From Amycolatopsis cihanbeyliensis (GTDB lineage Bacteria; Actinomycetota; Actinomycetes; Mycobacteriales; Pseudonocardiaceae): a DNA stretch of 64,000 nucleotides. Numbering within the stretch: position 1 is the first letter of the stretch; every line of letters begins with the position of its first letter. Below the pieces are notes generated by a model that saw nothing but the letters and a program-made list of their open reading frames with translations, searched no databases and was not told the DNA's origin. Of the stretch, positions 8,769 through 22,413 are shown one piece after another. The translations under genes and the position numbers were made by a program. The stretch spans positions 806,001 to 870,000 of the forward strand of contig NZ_VFML01000002.1 in the NCBI RefSeq assembly GCF_006715045.1, given 5' to 3'.

Positions 8769-10145
8769 TCAGCACTCGATCACGTTCACGGCAAGCCCGC
8801 CGCGCGCGGTCTCCTTGTACTTGACCTTCATATCGGCACCGGTCTCGCGCATGGTCTTGATCGCCTTGTCCAGTGCGACGACGTGGCTGCCGTCTCCCCA
8901 CATCGCCATCCGCGCGGCGTGAATGGCCTTCGAGGCCCCGACGGCGTTGCGCTCGATGCACGGGATCTGCACCAGCCCGCCCACCGGGTCGCAGGTGAGC
9001 CCGAGATGGTGTTCCACCCCGATCTCGGCGGCGTTCTCCACCTGCGCCGGTGTCCCGCCGAGGACCTCGGTGAGCCCGGCCGCGGCCATCGCGCAGGCCG
9101 AGCCGACCTCGCCCTGGCAACCGACCTCGGCCCCGGAGATCGACCCGGTCTGCTTCAGCACCGACCCGAGCGCGCCCGCGGTGAGCAGGAAGGTGATCAC
9201 ACCCTCGTCGTTCGCGGTACGGATGAACCGGGTGTAGTAGTGCAGGACCGCGGGGATGATGCCGGCGGCGCCGTTGGTCGGTGCGGTCACCACCCGCCCG
9301 CCGGCGGCGTTCTCCTCGTTGACCGCGAGCGCGTACAGGCTCACCCAGTCCATCGCGTGCAGCGCGTCCCCCACGCCGTCCTGGGCGCGGAGTTTGTCGT
9401 GCAGCGCCTTGGCCCTGCGCGGCACCTTCAGCCCGCCGGGCAACACACCGTCGTGCTCGCAGCCGTTGCGCACGCACTCGACCATCACCCGCCAGATCTC
9501 CAGCAGGCCGGCCTTGATCTCGTCTCCTGTGCGCCAGCACAGCTCGTTACGCAGCATGATCTGGCTGATCGGCAGGCCGGATGTCCGGCACTGCTCGAGC
9601 AGGTCGGCGCCGGTGCGGAACGGGTGCGGCACCGGGGTCGAGTCCTCGACGATCGCCGGATCGCCCCGCATCCCGGACTCGTCCAGCACGAACCCGCCGC
9701 CCACCGAGTAGTAGACCCGTTCGCGCAGTACCGCACCGCCCGCGTCGAACGCCCGGAAGGTCATCCCGTTCGGATGCGCGGGTAGCGACCTGCGCCGGTG
9801 CATCAGCAGGTCCTTCTCCACCGAGAAGGCGATCTCGTGCTCACCACGCAACCGCAGCCGCCGGGACTCCCGGATGGCCGCCACCCTTTCGGGCACGGAA
9901 TCGGTGTCCACCTCCTCCGGCCGCTCGCCGGCGAGGCCGAGCAGGACGGCCTTGTCGCTGCCGTGCCCGTGCCCGGTGGCGCCGAGCGAGCCGAACAACT
10001 CGGCGCGCACCCTGGTGGCGGTCGGCAACAGGCCATCGGCCGCGAGCCCGTCCACGAATGTTCGCGCGGCCCGCATCGGACCCACGGTGTGCGAACTGGA
10101 CGGCCCGATCCCGATCGAGAACAGATCGAAGACGCTGATGGCCAT
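8769..10145 (-). CDS. sdaA: L-serine ammonia-lyase
   Basis: A 458-residue single-chain L-serine dehydratase converting L-serine to pyruvate and ammonia with an oxygen-sensitive 4Fe-4S cluster. The N-terminal beta domain opens with [17 protein letters not shown] (SSSHT is the family hallmark). The catalytic alpha domain has [34 protein letters not shown] and CDPVGG with cysteines near 340, 386 and 396 as cluster ligands. It starts 9 bases after the lipA stop, as the sixth gene of the riboswitch-controlled operon. In this context it drains serine made by GlyA to pyruvate. Confidence 0.93.
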   Translation of the reverse strand: MAISVFDLFSIGIGPSSSHTVGPMRAARTFVDGLAADGLLPTATRVRAELFGSLGATGHGHGSDKAVLLGLAGERPEEVDTDSVPERVAAIRESRRLRLRGEHEIAFSVEKDLLMHRRRSLPAHPNGMTFRAFDAGGAVLRERVYYSVGGGFVLDESGMRGDPAIVEDSTPVPHPFRTGADLLEQCRTSGLPISQIMLRNELCWRTGDEIKAGLLEIWRVMVECVRNGCEHDGVLPGGLKVPRRAKALHDKLRAQDGVGDALHAMDWVSLYALAVNEENAAGGRVVTAPTNGAAGIIPAVLHYYTRFIRTANDEGVITFLLTAGALGSVLKQTGSISGAEVGCQGEVGSACAMAAAGLTEVLGGTPAQVENAAEIGVEHHLGLTCDPVGGLVQIPCIERNAVGASKAIHAARMAMWGDGSHVVALDKAIKTMRETGADMKVKYKETARGGLAVNVIEC

Positions 10146-10154
10146 CGTCGGCTC

Positions 10155-11162
10155 CTAACGTCTTGCCAGGAGGGAGCTGGCTTCTTGCGCGGCGGGGGTG
10201 TCGGTGTCCAGATGCTCCAACCCCTCCGGCAACGACTCACCCCGCCGCCGCTTGGTCTGCGCGTACAACCGGCCCGCCCGATACGACGACCGCACCAACG
10301 GACCCGCCATCACCCCCGCGAACCCCAACCGCTCCGCCACCCGCGTGTGCTCCACAAACTCCTCCGGCTTCACCCACCGATCCACCGGCAGATGCCGCGC
10401 CGACGGCCGCAAATACTGCGTAATCGTCACAATCTCACACCCCGCCCCCACCAGATCCGCCAACGCCGGCTCCACCTCATCCGGCGACTCACCCATCCCC
10501 AAAATCAGATTCGACTTCGTCACCAACCCCGCATCCCGCGCCCGCGACAACACCTCCAACGACCGCCCATACCGAAACCCCGGACGAATCCGCCTGAACA
10601 ACCGCGGCACCGTCTCCACATTATGCGCCAACACCTCCGGCCCCGACGAAAACACCTCCCCCAACTGCCCCGGATCCGCATTGAAATCCGGAATCAACAA
10701 CTCCACACCCGTCCCCGGATTCACCCCATGAATCCGCCGCACCGTCTCCGCATACAACCACGCCCCACCATCAGCCAAATCATCCCGCGCCACCCCCGTC
10801 ACCGTCGAATACCGCAACCCCATCGCCCGCACACTCTCCGCCACCTTCCCCGGCTCCGCCACATCCAACGCCGCAGGCCGACCCGTATCAATCTGACAGA
10901 AATCACACCGCCGCGTGCACTGATCCCCACCAATCAGGAACGTCGCCTCCCGATCCTCCCAACACTCATAAATATTCGGACACCCCGCCTCCTCACACAC
11001 CGTGTGCAACCCCTCCCGGCGCACCAACCCCTTCAACTCCGTGAACTCCGGCCCCATCCGCACCCGCGTCTTGATCCACGACGGTTTCCGCTCGATCGGC
11101 GTCTCACTGTTACGCGCCTCGAGACGCAACAACTTCCGACCATCCGGTGCCGCCCCGCTCAT
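10155..11162 (-). CDS. lipA: lipoyl synthase
   Basis: A 335-residue radical-SAM lipoyl synthase that inserts two sulphurs into octanoyl groups on carrier proteins such as GcvH. The N-terminal auxiliary cluster motif [12 protein letters not shown] and the radical-SAM motif CTRRCDFC are both present, and RSSYRAG near the C-terminus supplies the RSSY signature. The ATG at 11162 overlaps the glyA stop (ATGA), indicating translational coupling. From about 10230 to 11100 the base use differs from the neighbours: the coding strand is unusually rich in G and T (plus strand C/A-rich). lipB is not in the window. Confidence 0.95.
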   Translation of the reverse strand: MSGAAPDGRKLLRLEARNSETPIERKPSWIKTRVRMGPEFTELKGLVRREGLHTVCEEAGCPNIYECWEDREATFLIGGDQCTRRCDFCQIDTGRPAALDVAEPGKVAESVRAMGLRYSTVTGVARDDLADGGAWLYAETVRRIHGVNPGTGVELLIPDFNADPGQLGEVFSSGPEVLAHNVETVPRLFRRIRPGFRYGRSLEVLSRARDAGLVTKSNLILGMGESPDEVEPALADLVGAGCEIVTITQYLRPSARHLPVDRWVKPEEFVEHTRVAERLGFAGVMAGPLVRSSYRAGRLYAQTKRRRGESLPEGLEHLDTDTPAAQEASSLLARR

Positions 11163-12430
11163 GGCAGATCCGCGTACAACGGGTGCTTCTCGGCCAGCAG
11201 CTCGACCCGGCCGCGCAGCTCCTGCTGGGTGGCGTCGTCGAAGTCGGGGCGCAGCGCGGCCGCGATGATGTCGGCGATCTCGGCGAAGTCGTCCGCGCCG
11301 AACCCGCGGGTGGCCAGCGCGGGGGTGCCGATCCGCAGGCCGGAGGTCACCATCGGCGGGCGCGGGTCGAAGGGCACCGCGTTGCGGTTGACCGTGATCC
11401 CGATGCTGTGCAGCCGGTCCTCGGCCTGCTGCCCATCCAATGTGGAGTTGACGAGGTCCACAAGAACCAGGTGTACGTCGGTGCCGCCGGTCAGCACCCG
11501 GACCCCCGCGGAAACGCAGTCCGGGTGGGACAGCCGGGCGGCCAGGGTCTTGGCGCCGTCGAGCACCCGCTGCTGCCGCTCCCGGAACTCCTCGCTCGCG
11601 GCGATCTTCAGCGCCACCGCCTTGGCCGCGATGACATGCTCCAGCGGCCCGCCCTGCTGGCCGGGGAACACCGCCGAGTTGAGCTTCTTGGCCAGTTCTT
11701 TCCTGGCCAGGATGATGCCGCCACGCGGCCCGCCGAGGGTCTTGTGCGTGGTGGTGGTCACCACGTCGGCGTGCGGCACCGGGCTGGGGTGCAGCCCGGC
11801 GGCGACCAGGCCGGCGAAGTGTGCCATGTCCACCATCAGCTTGGCGTCCACGGCGTCGGCGATCCGGCGGAACTCGGCGAAGTCGAGCTGCCGCGGGTAG
11901 GCCGACCACCCACCGATGATCAGCTTCGGCTTGTGCTCGCGGGCCAGCTTCTCCACCTCGGCCATGTCGATCTGGCCGGTCTCCTTGTCGACGTGGTACG
12001 GCACCACGTTGTAGAGCTTGCCGGAGAAGTTGATTTTCATGCCGTGCGTGAGGTGCCCGCCGTGCGCGAGGTCGAGGCCGAGGATGGTGTCCCCCGGCTC
12101 GAGCAGGGCGACCATGGCGGACGCGTTGGCCTGCGCGCCGGAGTGTGGTTGCACGTTGGCGTACTCCGCGCCGAACAGCTCCTTGGCCCGCTCGATCGCC
12201 AGTTTCTCGGTGACGTCCACGTGCTCGCAGCCACCGTAGTAGCGCCTGCCGGGGTAGCCCTCGGCGTACTTGTTGGTGAGCACGGAACCCTGCGCCTCGA
12301 GCACGCCCACCGGGGCGAAGTTCTCCGAAGCGATCATTTCCAGGGTGTTCTGCTGCCGCTTCCGCTCCTCGGCCACCGCCGCGGCGACCTCGGGATCCAC
12401 AGTGGACAGATTGGCGTTGAACGAGTCCAT
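11159..12430 (-). CDS. glyA: serine hydroxymethyltransferase
   Basis: A 423-residue PLP enzyme interconverting glycine plus 5,10-methylene-THF and serine plus [11 protein letters not shown] lies near residue 33, [13 protein letters not shown] near 55, and [14 protein letters not shown] near 225 contains the PLP-binding Lys. The start MDSFNANL at 12430 is 2 bases after the gcvH stop and preceded by a GAGAGTGAG-type purine run. In this operon it consumes the methylene-THF released by the glycine cleavage system, turning two glycines into one serine. Confidence 0.95.
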   Translation of the reverse strand: MDSFNANLSTVDPEVAAAVAEERKRQQNTLEMIASENFAPVGVLEAQGSVLTNKYAEGYPGRRYYGGCEHVDVTEKLAIERAKELFGAEYANVQPHSGAQANASAMVALLEPGDTILGLDLAHGGHLTHGMKINFSGKLYNVVPYHVDKETGQIDMAEVEKLAREHKPKLIIGGWSAYPRQLDFAEFRRIADAVDAKLMVDMAHFAGLVAAGLHPSPVPHADVVTTTTHKTLGGPRGGIILARKELAKKLNSAVFPGQQGGPLEHVIAAKAVALKIAASEEFRERQQRVLDGAKTLAARLSHPDCVSAGVRVLTGGTDVHLVLVDLVNSTLDGQQAEDRLHSIGITVNRNAVPFDPRPPMVTSGLRIGTPALATRGFGADDFAEIADIIAAALRPDFDDATQQELRGRVELLAEKHPLYADLP

Positions 12431-12432
12431 GC

Positions 12433-12813
12433 TCACTCTCCTTCCTCGACGACCTTCGAGTACTCCTGCGCGTCCAGCAGCTCCGGCATGCTCTCGGTGC
12501 GCACGCGGAAAAGCCAGCCCTGCTCGTAGGGGTCGGAGTTGATCAATTCGGGCGCGTCCGCCGCGGCCTCGTTGATCTCCACGACCTCGCCGGTGACCGG
12601 GGCGTACAGCTCGCTCACCGACTTGGTGGACTCGATCTCGCCACACGGCTCACCCGCGGTGATGGTGTCCCCGACCGCGGGCAGTTGCACGAACACGATG
12701 TCGCCGAGGGACTCCGCGGCGAAGGAGGTGATGCCGACGGTGGCCACGCCGTCCGCGGCGCTCAGCCACTCGTGTTCCTTGGTGTAGCTCAGGTTCTCCG
12801 GGATGTTGCTCAT
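12433..12813 (-). CDS. gcvH: glycine cleavage system H protein
   Basis: A 126-residue lipoyl carrier of the glycine cleavage complex, which shuttles the aminomethyl group between GcvP and GcvT. The lipoylated Lys lies in [13 protein letters not shown] (Lys near residue 63), inside the usual beta hammerhead, and the N-terminus [17 protein letters not shown] is typical. It starts 13 bases after the gcvT stop. lipA, needed to mature this Lys, is two genes downstream. Confidence 0.95.
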   Translation of the reverse strand: MSNIPENLSYTKEHEWLSAADGVATVGITSFAAESLGDIVFVQLPAVGDTITAGEPCGEIESTKSVSELYAPVTGEVVEINEAAADAPELINSDPYEQGWLFRVRTESMPELLDAQEYSKVVEEGE

Positions 12814-12826
12814 CTGTCCGCTTTCC

Positions 12827-13930
12827 TCACTTCGCGCGCTTGTAGAAGGGCAGGGCGGCGACCTCGACCTGTTCGGGGCGGCCGCGGATGTCGACGGAGA
12901 GGCTGGTGCCCGGCTCGCTCAGCCGGGGCGGCAGGTAGGCCATCGCGATGGGGTAGCCCAGCGTCGGGGACAATGCCCCGCTGGTGACCTCGCCGACCTC
13001 CCGCTCACCGTCGAGCACACGGTAACCGTGCCGCGGCGCCCTGCGCCCGGTGCCACGCAGGCCGGCCAGCACCTGTTCGGGCTCGCTGTGCTTCTCCAGC
13101 GCGGTCCGCCCGACGAAGTCACCCGATTTGTCGAACTTCACCAGCCTGCCGAGGTTCGCCTCAAAGGGGGTCAGCCAAACGGTCAACTCGTTGCCGTACA
13201 GCGGCATGCCCGCCTCCAGCCGCAGGGTGTCCCGGCAGGCGAGGCCGGCGGGCAGCAAGCCCTGCGGCTCGCCTGCCTCGGCGACGCGCCGCCAGACGGC
13301 CGGGGCCTCGGCCGCGGGGCAGAACAGCTCGAAACCGTCCTCCCCGGTGTAGCCGGTGCGGGCCAGCAGCAACTCGTGGCCGCCCAGCACGGCGGGGGTG
13401 GCGGCGTAGTACTTCAGCGCGTCCAGGCCGCCGTCCAGCTCGACGGATTCCAGCAGGCCACGGAGGATGCCGGCGGCCCGCGGCCCCTGCACGGCGATCA
13501 GCGCGGTCTCCGCGGAGCGGTCGGTGACCACGGCGTCGAACCCGCTCGCCCGCTCGGTCAGCTCGGTCACCGCGACCGCGGCGTTGCCCGCGTTGGCCAC
13601 CACCATGAAGCGTTCCTCGCCGGGGCGGTAGACGACCAGGTCGTCCAGCACGCCGCCGGTCTCGTGGCACAGCATGGTGTAGCGGGCCCTGCCCACCTTG
13701 ATCCCGGCGAGGTTGCCGACCATGGCGTAGTTCAGCGCGTGCCCCGCTTCCGGGCCGGTCACCTCGATCTCGGCCATGTGCGAGAGGTCGAACTGGCCCG
13801 CGGTCTCCCTGACCGCCCTGTGCTCGGCCAGCTCACTGGAGTACCGCACCGGCATGGACCAGCCGGCGAAGTCGGTGAACGAGGCGCCGAGCTCGGTGTG
13901 CACCTCGTGCAGTGGAGACTGGGTGGTCAT
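12827..13930 (-). CDS. gcvT: glycine cleavage system T protein (aminomethyltransferase)
   Basis: A 367-residue THF-dependent aminomethyltransferase that releases ammonia and methylene-THF from the GcvH-bound intermediate. It opens [21 protein letters not shown] with the folate-binding GWSMPVRY segment close behind and [10 protein letters not shown] near 190. I chose the ATG at 13930 because GAGGAG stands about 8 bases upstream; an in-frame ATG at 13954 would overlap the gcvP stop and add eight residues. Confidence 0.93.
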   Translation of the reverse strand: MTTQSPLHEVHTELGASFTDFAGWSMPVRYSSELAEHRAVRETAGQFDLSHMAEIEVTGPEAGHALNYAMVGNLAGIKVGRARYTMLCHETGGVLDDLVVYRPGEERFMVVANAGNAAVAVTELTERASGFDAVVTDRSAETALIAVQGPRAAGILRGLLESVELDGGLDALKYYAATPAVLGGHELLLARTGYTGEDGFELFCPAAEAPAVWRRVAEAGEPQGLLPAGLACRDTLRLEAGMPLYGNELTVWLTPFEANLGRLVKFDKSGDFVGRTALEKHSEPEQVLAGLRGTGRRAPRHGYRVLDGEREVGEVTSGALSPTLGYPIAMAYLPPRLSEPGTSLSVDIRGRPEQVEVAALPFYKRAK

Positions 13931-13943
13931 CCGGAAAAGCTCC

Positions 13944-16766
<2,823 letters not shown>

Positions 16767-16822
16767 ATGGGAGCTCCTCTTCTCGTAGCGGGCGGGCATG
16801 CCCGTTGCCGCTGGGAACTCCC

Positions 16823-17014
16823 CCTCTGTCATGGCACCTGAGAGTTTCACCACCGGCCGCCTTGCGGCGGCAAACGGCTTTCACCTTGGGTGAGGCTGGT
16901 CAGCCTGCTTTCCAGAGTGGCCTCGCCTGAGCGGTAGCTGTACCTGAGAGATTGGCGGGGAGCTTGCTCCTTCGGTGTCCCGCCCACGCTGGTGACGCGG
17001 CGGGAGCTCTCCCG
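16823..17014 (-). promoter_or_regulatory. tandem glycine riboswitch
   Basis: The leader of gcvP on the minus strand carries two glycine aptamers. Aptamer 1 (about 17014-16933) begins with CGGGAGAG, has the signature ACACCGAAGGAGCAA and closes with CTCTCAGGTACAG. Aptamer 2 (about 16925-16823) has CACTCTGGAAAGC, the CACCCAAGGTG core and closes with GAAACTCTCAGGTGCC. This is the classic gcv arrangement, in which cooperative glycine binding turns the operon on. Upstream of it a TAGGAT -10-like hexamer sits at 17064-17069. The 57 bases between aptamer 2 and the ATG contain the ribosome site, so control could be of translation or termination. Confidence 0.93.
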
Positions 17015-17149
17015 CTCCGGCTCGTTCGGCCTCGATATTCAGTTGGCGGCGCTGCGCCGGTTCATCCTATAGGGGAGCAAAGTACGCGCCGGGGCTGCCG
17101 CACGTCTACCGCCGGCGGCCGCACGTGACGAACCAGTCATTCGGGGTAG

Positions 17150-17932
17150 TCACAGCGGCGTGACGTACGCACCGGAGATTCCGCCGTCCACCAGAAACTG
17201 CGATGCGGTGATGAACGACGCGTCGTCACTGGCGAGGAAGGCGACCGCCGCGGCGATCTCGCCGGCCTCGGCGAACCGCCCCATCGGCACGTGCACCAGC
17301 CTGCGCTCCGCCCGCTCCGGGTCCTTCGCGAACAGCTCCTGCAGTAGCGGCGTGTTCACCGGTCCGGGGCACAGCGCGTTCACCCGGATGCCCTCGCGGG
17401 CGAACTGCACCCCGAGCTCGCGGCTCATCGACAGCACGCCGCCCTTGGACGCCGTGTAGGAAATCTGCGAGGTCGCCGCACCCATCACCGCCACGAATGA
17501 GGCTGTGTTGACGATCGCGCCCTTGCCCTGCCGTTGCATATGGGGAATCGCGTACTTGCAGCACAGGTACACCGAGGTCAGGTTCACCTGCTGCACCTTG
17601 TTCCACGCCTCGATTCCGGTGGACAGGATCGAGTCGTCGTCCGGAGGGGAGATCCCGGCGTTGTTGAACGCGACATCCACCGAGCCGAACCTCTCGGCTG
17701 TGGTCTGGAACAGCGCCTCGACCTGCGACTCCTCGGTCACGTCGGTCGCCAGGAACTCGCCGCCGACCTCGCCGGCCGCGGCCTTGCCCGCCTCGGCGTC
17801 CAGGTCGGCGATGACAACCGTGGCCCCCTCGGCGGCCAGCCTGCGCGCGGCGGCAAGGCCGATCCCGCTGCCGCCGCCGGTGATCACGGCGACCCTGCCC
17901 GCGAAGCGCGTGGAATAATCGGAAAGCGTCAT
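17150..17932 (-). CDS. SDR family oxidoreductase
   Basis: A 260-residue classical short-chain dehydrogenase. VAVITGGGSGIGLA gives the cofactor site, NNAGISPP follows near 95, and the catalytic triad includes Ser and YTASKGG near 160. The C-terminus FLVDGGISGAYVTPL is typical of 3-oxoacyl-ACP reductase or glucose-1-dehydrogenase-like SDRs. Two starts are possible, ATG 17932 and ATG 17953, both with an AAGGA site; the shorter fits family length. SDRs of this type often close gamma-glutamyl-amine clusters, so it may belong with the ALDH operon to its right despite the opposite-strand gene in between. Confidence 0.85.
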   Translation of the reverse strand: MTLSDYSTRFAGRVAVITGGGSGIGLAAARRLAAEGATVVIADLDAEAGKAAAGEVGGEFLATDVTEESQVEALFQTTAERFGSVDVAFNNAGISPPDDDSILSTGIEAWNKVQQVNLTSVYLCCKYAIPHMQRQGKGAIVNTASFVAVMGAATSQISYTASKGGVLSMSRELGVQFAREGIRVNALCPGPVNTPLLQELFAKDPERAERRLVHVPMGRFAEAGEIAAAVAFLASDDASFITASQFLVDGGISGAYVTPL

Positions 17933-18063
17933 CTCTGTCCTTTCAGGTGACATTAAATGTTCCTTTTTACTCGGCAGTCGGACCACAACCAGCGGCGGTT
18001 GTGATCTTTCCACCGCATTTAGTTGTCTGATCCAGCCGATACCCCGGCGAAAGGAGCACTCCC

Positions 18064-18762
18064 GTGACTGACCAAGACCTCCCGCCACAACCGGAGGAAC
18101 AGGACGGCACAAAACCATTCGGTCGTAAACAATTCCTGCAGATGGCCGCGGCCACCGCCTCCCTGCCCGTACTTGCCGCGACCACCGGCGCTGCCGCCGG
18201 TACGTCGAACGAGGCAGCGGGCGCCGCACCAGCCGAGCAGCCACGCCCGAAGTCCCTCGAGCCCACCCCCGCCTGCGACGACGGTGACGACCCCACGCCG
18301 CCACAGACCGAGGGACCGTACTTCCGACGCAACTCGCCGGAGCGGGCCTCGCTGCTGGAACCGGGAATGAATGGCACGGTGCTGACCGTAAGCGGTCAGG
18401 TCTTCGCCGCCAGGTCCTGCCGCCCGATCGCGAATGCGCTGCTGGATTTCTGGCAGTGCGACACCCGCGGTGTCTACGACAACTGGGGCTACCGGTTGCG
18501 CGGGCACCAATTCACCAACGCCAATGGCGAATTCCAGCTCACCACCATCTGGCCGGGGCTCTACACCGGCCGTACCCGGCATATCCACGTCAAGGTCCAG
18601 GCCCCGTACCAGCGGGTACTCACCTCGCAGCTGTACTTCCCCGGTGAGCCCGGCAACTGGCGTGACCCGATCTTCGACCCGCGGTTGGTGATGGACGTCA
18701 GCAACGGACCGGGCGGCACCCGGGTGGCGGCATTCGACTTCGTGCTCAACGTGCCCTACTGA
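18064..18762 (+). CDS. exported intradiol ring-cleavage dioxygenase-like protein
   Basis: A 232-residue protein with an N-terminal export signal (about 20-47): GRKQFLQ followed by a hydrophobic Ala-rich stretch ending AAAGTS. This is Tat-like, but with Arg-Lys instead of Arg-Arg. The rest is an intradiol dioxygenase fold: PQTEGPYF near 80, LLDFWQCDTRGVYDN, GYRLRG, and TRHIHVKVQ carrying the two iron-binding His; the two Tyr ligands are likely those of GVYDN and GYRLRG or GLY. Soluble intradiol enzymes cleave catechols between the hydroxyls; exported members have unclear substrates. Divergent from the SDR, with about 110 bases between. Confidence 0.8.
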   Translation: MTDQDLPPQPEEQDGTKPFGRKQFLQMAAATASLPVLAATTGAAAGTSNEAAGAAPAEQPRPKSLEPTPACDDGDDPTPPQTEGPYFRRNSPERASLLEPGMNGTVLTVSGQVFAARSCRPIANALLDFWQCDTRGVYDNWGYRLRGHQFTNANGEFQLTTIWPGLYTGRTRHIHVKVQAPYQRVLTSQLYFPGEPGNWRDPIFDPRLVMDVSNGPGGTRVAAFDFVLNVPY

Positions 18763-18772
18763 TACCCCTGCG

Positions 18773-18811
18773 CCGGCGGCGGGTGTCCTGGGCAGGAGCG
18801 CCCGCCGCCGG
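18773..18811. terminator. bidirectional hairpin between convergent genes
   Basis: CCGGCGGCGGG (18773-18783) pairs perfectly with CCCGCCGCCGG (18801-18811) over a 17-base loop. It sits exactly between the ends of the dioxygenase-like gene (+) and the aldehyde dehydrogenase gene (-). No U-run follows, which is usual for actinobacterial terminators. Confidence 0.6.
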
Positions 18812-18820
18812 GTCCCCCGG

Positions 18821-20184
<1,364 letters not shown>

Positions 20185-20185
<1 letters not shown>

Positions 20186-20925
20186 CAACTCTTGCCTCCA
20201 CTGCGGAACGCCCGCGCGGCCGCCACGAGGGCCGCGAACAGGCGCAGGTCGTCCTGATCTTGTTCGGGATGCCATTGGACGCCGAGCACGAACGGCTCGC
20301 CGGGCAGCTCCACCGCCTCGACGGTGCCGTCCGCCGCCCAGCCGACCGCGCGCAGTCCGGCACCCAGCCGGTCCACCGCCTGATGGTGGTAGCACCGGCA
20401 GCTCGTCTCCGCACCGAGGATCCCGGCGGCCCTGCTGCCCTCGGCGAGCGTGATGGTGCTGGAACCGAAGGTGGCGACAGCCGGCTGGTGCGCGCTGCTG
20501 CCGGTGGTCTCGGGCAGATGCTGGATCAACGTCCCGCCGAGTGCCACGTTCAGCACCTCCATGCCCCGGCACACGCCGAGCACCGGGACCGTCGCGGCCA
20601 GCGCGTGTTCCAGCAGGCCGAACTCGAACTCGTCCCGCTCCGGCCTGGTCACCGTGCCGGCATGCGGTGGCTGGTCGTACCTGGCCGGATCGACGTCCGC
20701 GCCGCCGACCAGCACGAGGCCGTCGATCGCGGCGAGCCGTTCCGCGTAGCCTGCGCCGACCGGTGGGAGCAACATCGGGATCCCACCGGCCCGCACCACG
20801 CAGTCCACATAGGACCTGTGCAGCACGGCGGCGTCCACCTCCCACACGCCGAAGCGGGCCAGCTCGGTGTAGGTGGTCAGGCCGATCACCGGGCCGCTGC
20901 CCGCCTCAGAGCCGTTCGAAGCCAC
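20185..20925 (-). CDS. gamma-glutamyl-amine hydrolase (class I amidotransferase, PuuD-like)
   Basis: A 246-residue stand-alone class I glutamine-amidotransferase-fold hydrolase. The nucleophile elbow is VLGVCRGMEVLNVALGG (Cys near 110) and the His-Glu pair is in GVQWHPEQD near 222, as in PuuD. Such enzymes release glutamate from gamma-glutamyl compounds. It overlaps the ligase gene by 20 bases and is coupled to the ALDH gene, so the three form one unit: ligate glutamate on, oxidise, remove glutamate. Confidence 0.87.
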
Positions 20926-22270
20926 GAATCCGCTCCCAGTCGGTCACCGCGGCATCGAAGGCGGCGAGTTCGATCCGCGCGGCGTTCAGGTAGTGCTCGA
21001 CCACCTCGTCCCCGAAGGCTGTCCTGGCCAGCTTGCTCTCGGCGAGTGCGGTGGCCGCCTCGCGCAGGGTGGACGGCACCGTCGGCTTGTCCGAGGTGTA
21101 GGCGTTACCGGTGAGCTCAGGCTCCAGCGGGAGCTCGTTCTCGATCCCGTGCAGGCCGGCGGCGATCAGCGCGGCCACGGCAAGGTAGGGGTTCACGTCC
21201 CCTCCGGGCACCCTGTTCTCGACCCGGAGCGACTCGCCGTGACCGACCACCCGCAGCGCGCAGGTCCGGTTGTCGGTGCCCCAGGCGACCGTGGTCGGCG
21301 CGAAACTGCCCGGCACATACCGCTTGTAGGAGTTGATGTTCGGGGCCAAGAGGTAGGTGAACTCGCGCAGGCAGGCGAGCTGGCCGGCCAGGAAGTGCTC
21401 CATCAGCCGGGAGAAACCGCCCGGCCCCTCCCCGGCGAGCACCGGCGACCCGTCCGTGGCACGCAGGCTGACGTGGATATGGCAGGAGTTGCCCTCCCGC
21501 GCGTCGTACTTCGCCATGAAGGTGAGACTCTTGCCGTCCTGCGCGGCGATCTCCTTGGCACCGTTCTTGTAGATGCTGTGGTTGTCGCAGGTGTCCAGCG
21601 CACCCGCGTACCGGAAGGCGATCTCGTGCTGGCCGGGGTTGCACTCCCCCTTCACCGACTCGACGTACATACCCGCCCCGCTCATCGCGTTGCGGATCCG
21701 CCGTAGCAGTGTTTCCACCCGCGCCGTGCCGAGCATCGAGTAATCCACATTGTACTGATTGGCCGCGCGCAACCCGCGGTAGCCCTGGTTCCAGGCGTGC
21801 TCGTAGGAGTCGTCGAAGACGATGAACTCCAGCTCGGTGCCGACGAAGGCGGCGAGCCCACGCTCGGCGAGCCGGTCGAGCTGGCGGCGCAGCACCTGCC
21901 GGGGCGAGACCGGAACCGGTCCACCGTGCACCCACTCGACGTCGCAGAGTACCATCGCGGTGCCCTCCTGCCACGGGACCAGCCGCAGGGTGCCGAAGTC
22001 GGGACGCAGCACGAAGTCGCCGTAGCCACGCTCCCACGAGGACATCTCGAAACCGTCGACGGTGTTCATGTCCACGTCGACCGCCAGCAGATAGTTGCAT
22101 GCCTCGGTGGCATGCGTGACGACCTCGTTGAGGAAGTACTCGGCGGCGCAGCGTTTACCCTGCAGCCTGCCTTGCATGTCGGTCATGGCCACCAGCACGG
22201 TATCCACGGCGCCGGACTCGACCAGCTCGCGCAAACCCTCCAGCGTGAGCATGCCCTTCCTGTTTCCCAT
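20906..22270 (-). CDS. glutamine-synthetase-like gamma-glutamyl-amine ligase
   Basis: A 454-residue member of the glutamine synthetase superfamily. Metal and ATP motifs are present (VGTELEFIVFD, GQHEIAFRYAG, NSCHIHVSL, RVPGGDVNPYLA), but the ammonium-site region reads PTTVAWGTDNRTCALR instead of the standard glutamine synthetase sequence. This fits GlnA-type ligases that glutamylate amines, such as PuuA, GlnA3 (polyamines) or Streptomyces GlnA4 (ethanolamine). The ATG at 22270 is chosen because GAAGGG lies 8 bases upstream; a GTG at 22279 is an alternative. Divergent from the permease, whose substrate it probably modifies. Confidence 0.85.
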   Translation of the reverse strand: MGNRKGMLTLEGLRELVESGAVDTVLVAMTDMQGRLQGKRCAAEYFLNEVVTHATEACNYLLAVDVDMNTVDGFEMSSWERGYGDFVLRPDFGTLRLVPWQEGTAMVLCDVEWVHGGPVPVSPRQVLRRQLDRLAERGLAAFVGTELEFIVFDDSYEHAWNQGYRGLRAANQYNVDYSMLGTARVETLLRRIRNAMSGAGMYVESVKGECNPGQHEIAFRYAGALDTCDNHSIYKNGAKEIAAQDGKSLTFMAKYDAREGNSCHIHVSLRATDGSPVLAGEGPGGFSRLMEHFLAGQLACLREFTYLLAPNINSYKRYVPGSFAPTTVAWGTDNRTCALRVVGHGESLRVENRVPGGDVNPYLAVAALIAAGLHGIENELPLEPELTGNAYTSDKPTVPSTLREAATALAESKLARTAFGDEVVEHYLNAARIELAAFDAAVTDWERIRGFERL

Positions 22271-22282
22271 CACCGACACCCT

Positions 22283-22397
22283 TCAAAGGTCTCCTATTGG
22301 CCCATTGAACCTAGCCGGTAGCCCTGGTTCTTGACAAGTAGCCAGAGCTGGACAACCCTCTGACAACCTCAAAGGACTATCGATCGAGCCATTGGCC
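22283..22397. promoter_or_regulatory. divergent promoter region with paired direct repeats
   Basis: The 143 bases between the ligase and permease genes contain two copies of the pair TCAAAGG...ATTGGCC: at 22283-22289 with 22296-22302, and at 22369-22375 with 22391-22397. The spacing inside the pair differs (6 against 15 bases). A TTGACA hexamer lies at 22331-22336, but no convincing -10 was found at the right distance. The repeats could be regulator sites near each transcription start; this is not established. Confidence 0.3.
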
Positions 22398-22413
22398 TCG
22401 CCTAGGAGCTTCC

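Noticed and set aside
9798..11900. 700-codon plus-strand frame over sdaA, lipA and glyA, rich in Arg, Pro and His
   Set aside because: It is the antisense of three firmly identified genes; the C-rich strand of lipA simply lacks stop codons in that frame.
20906..22270. Glutamine synthetase for ammonium assimilation
   Set aside because: The ammonium-site region is changed, and the gene lies with a PuuD-like hydrolase, an ALDH and a permease, so an amine ligase is more likely.
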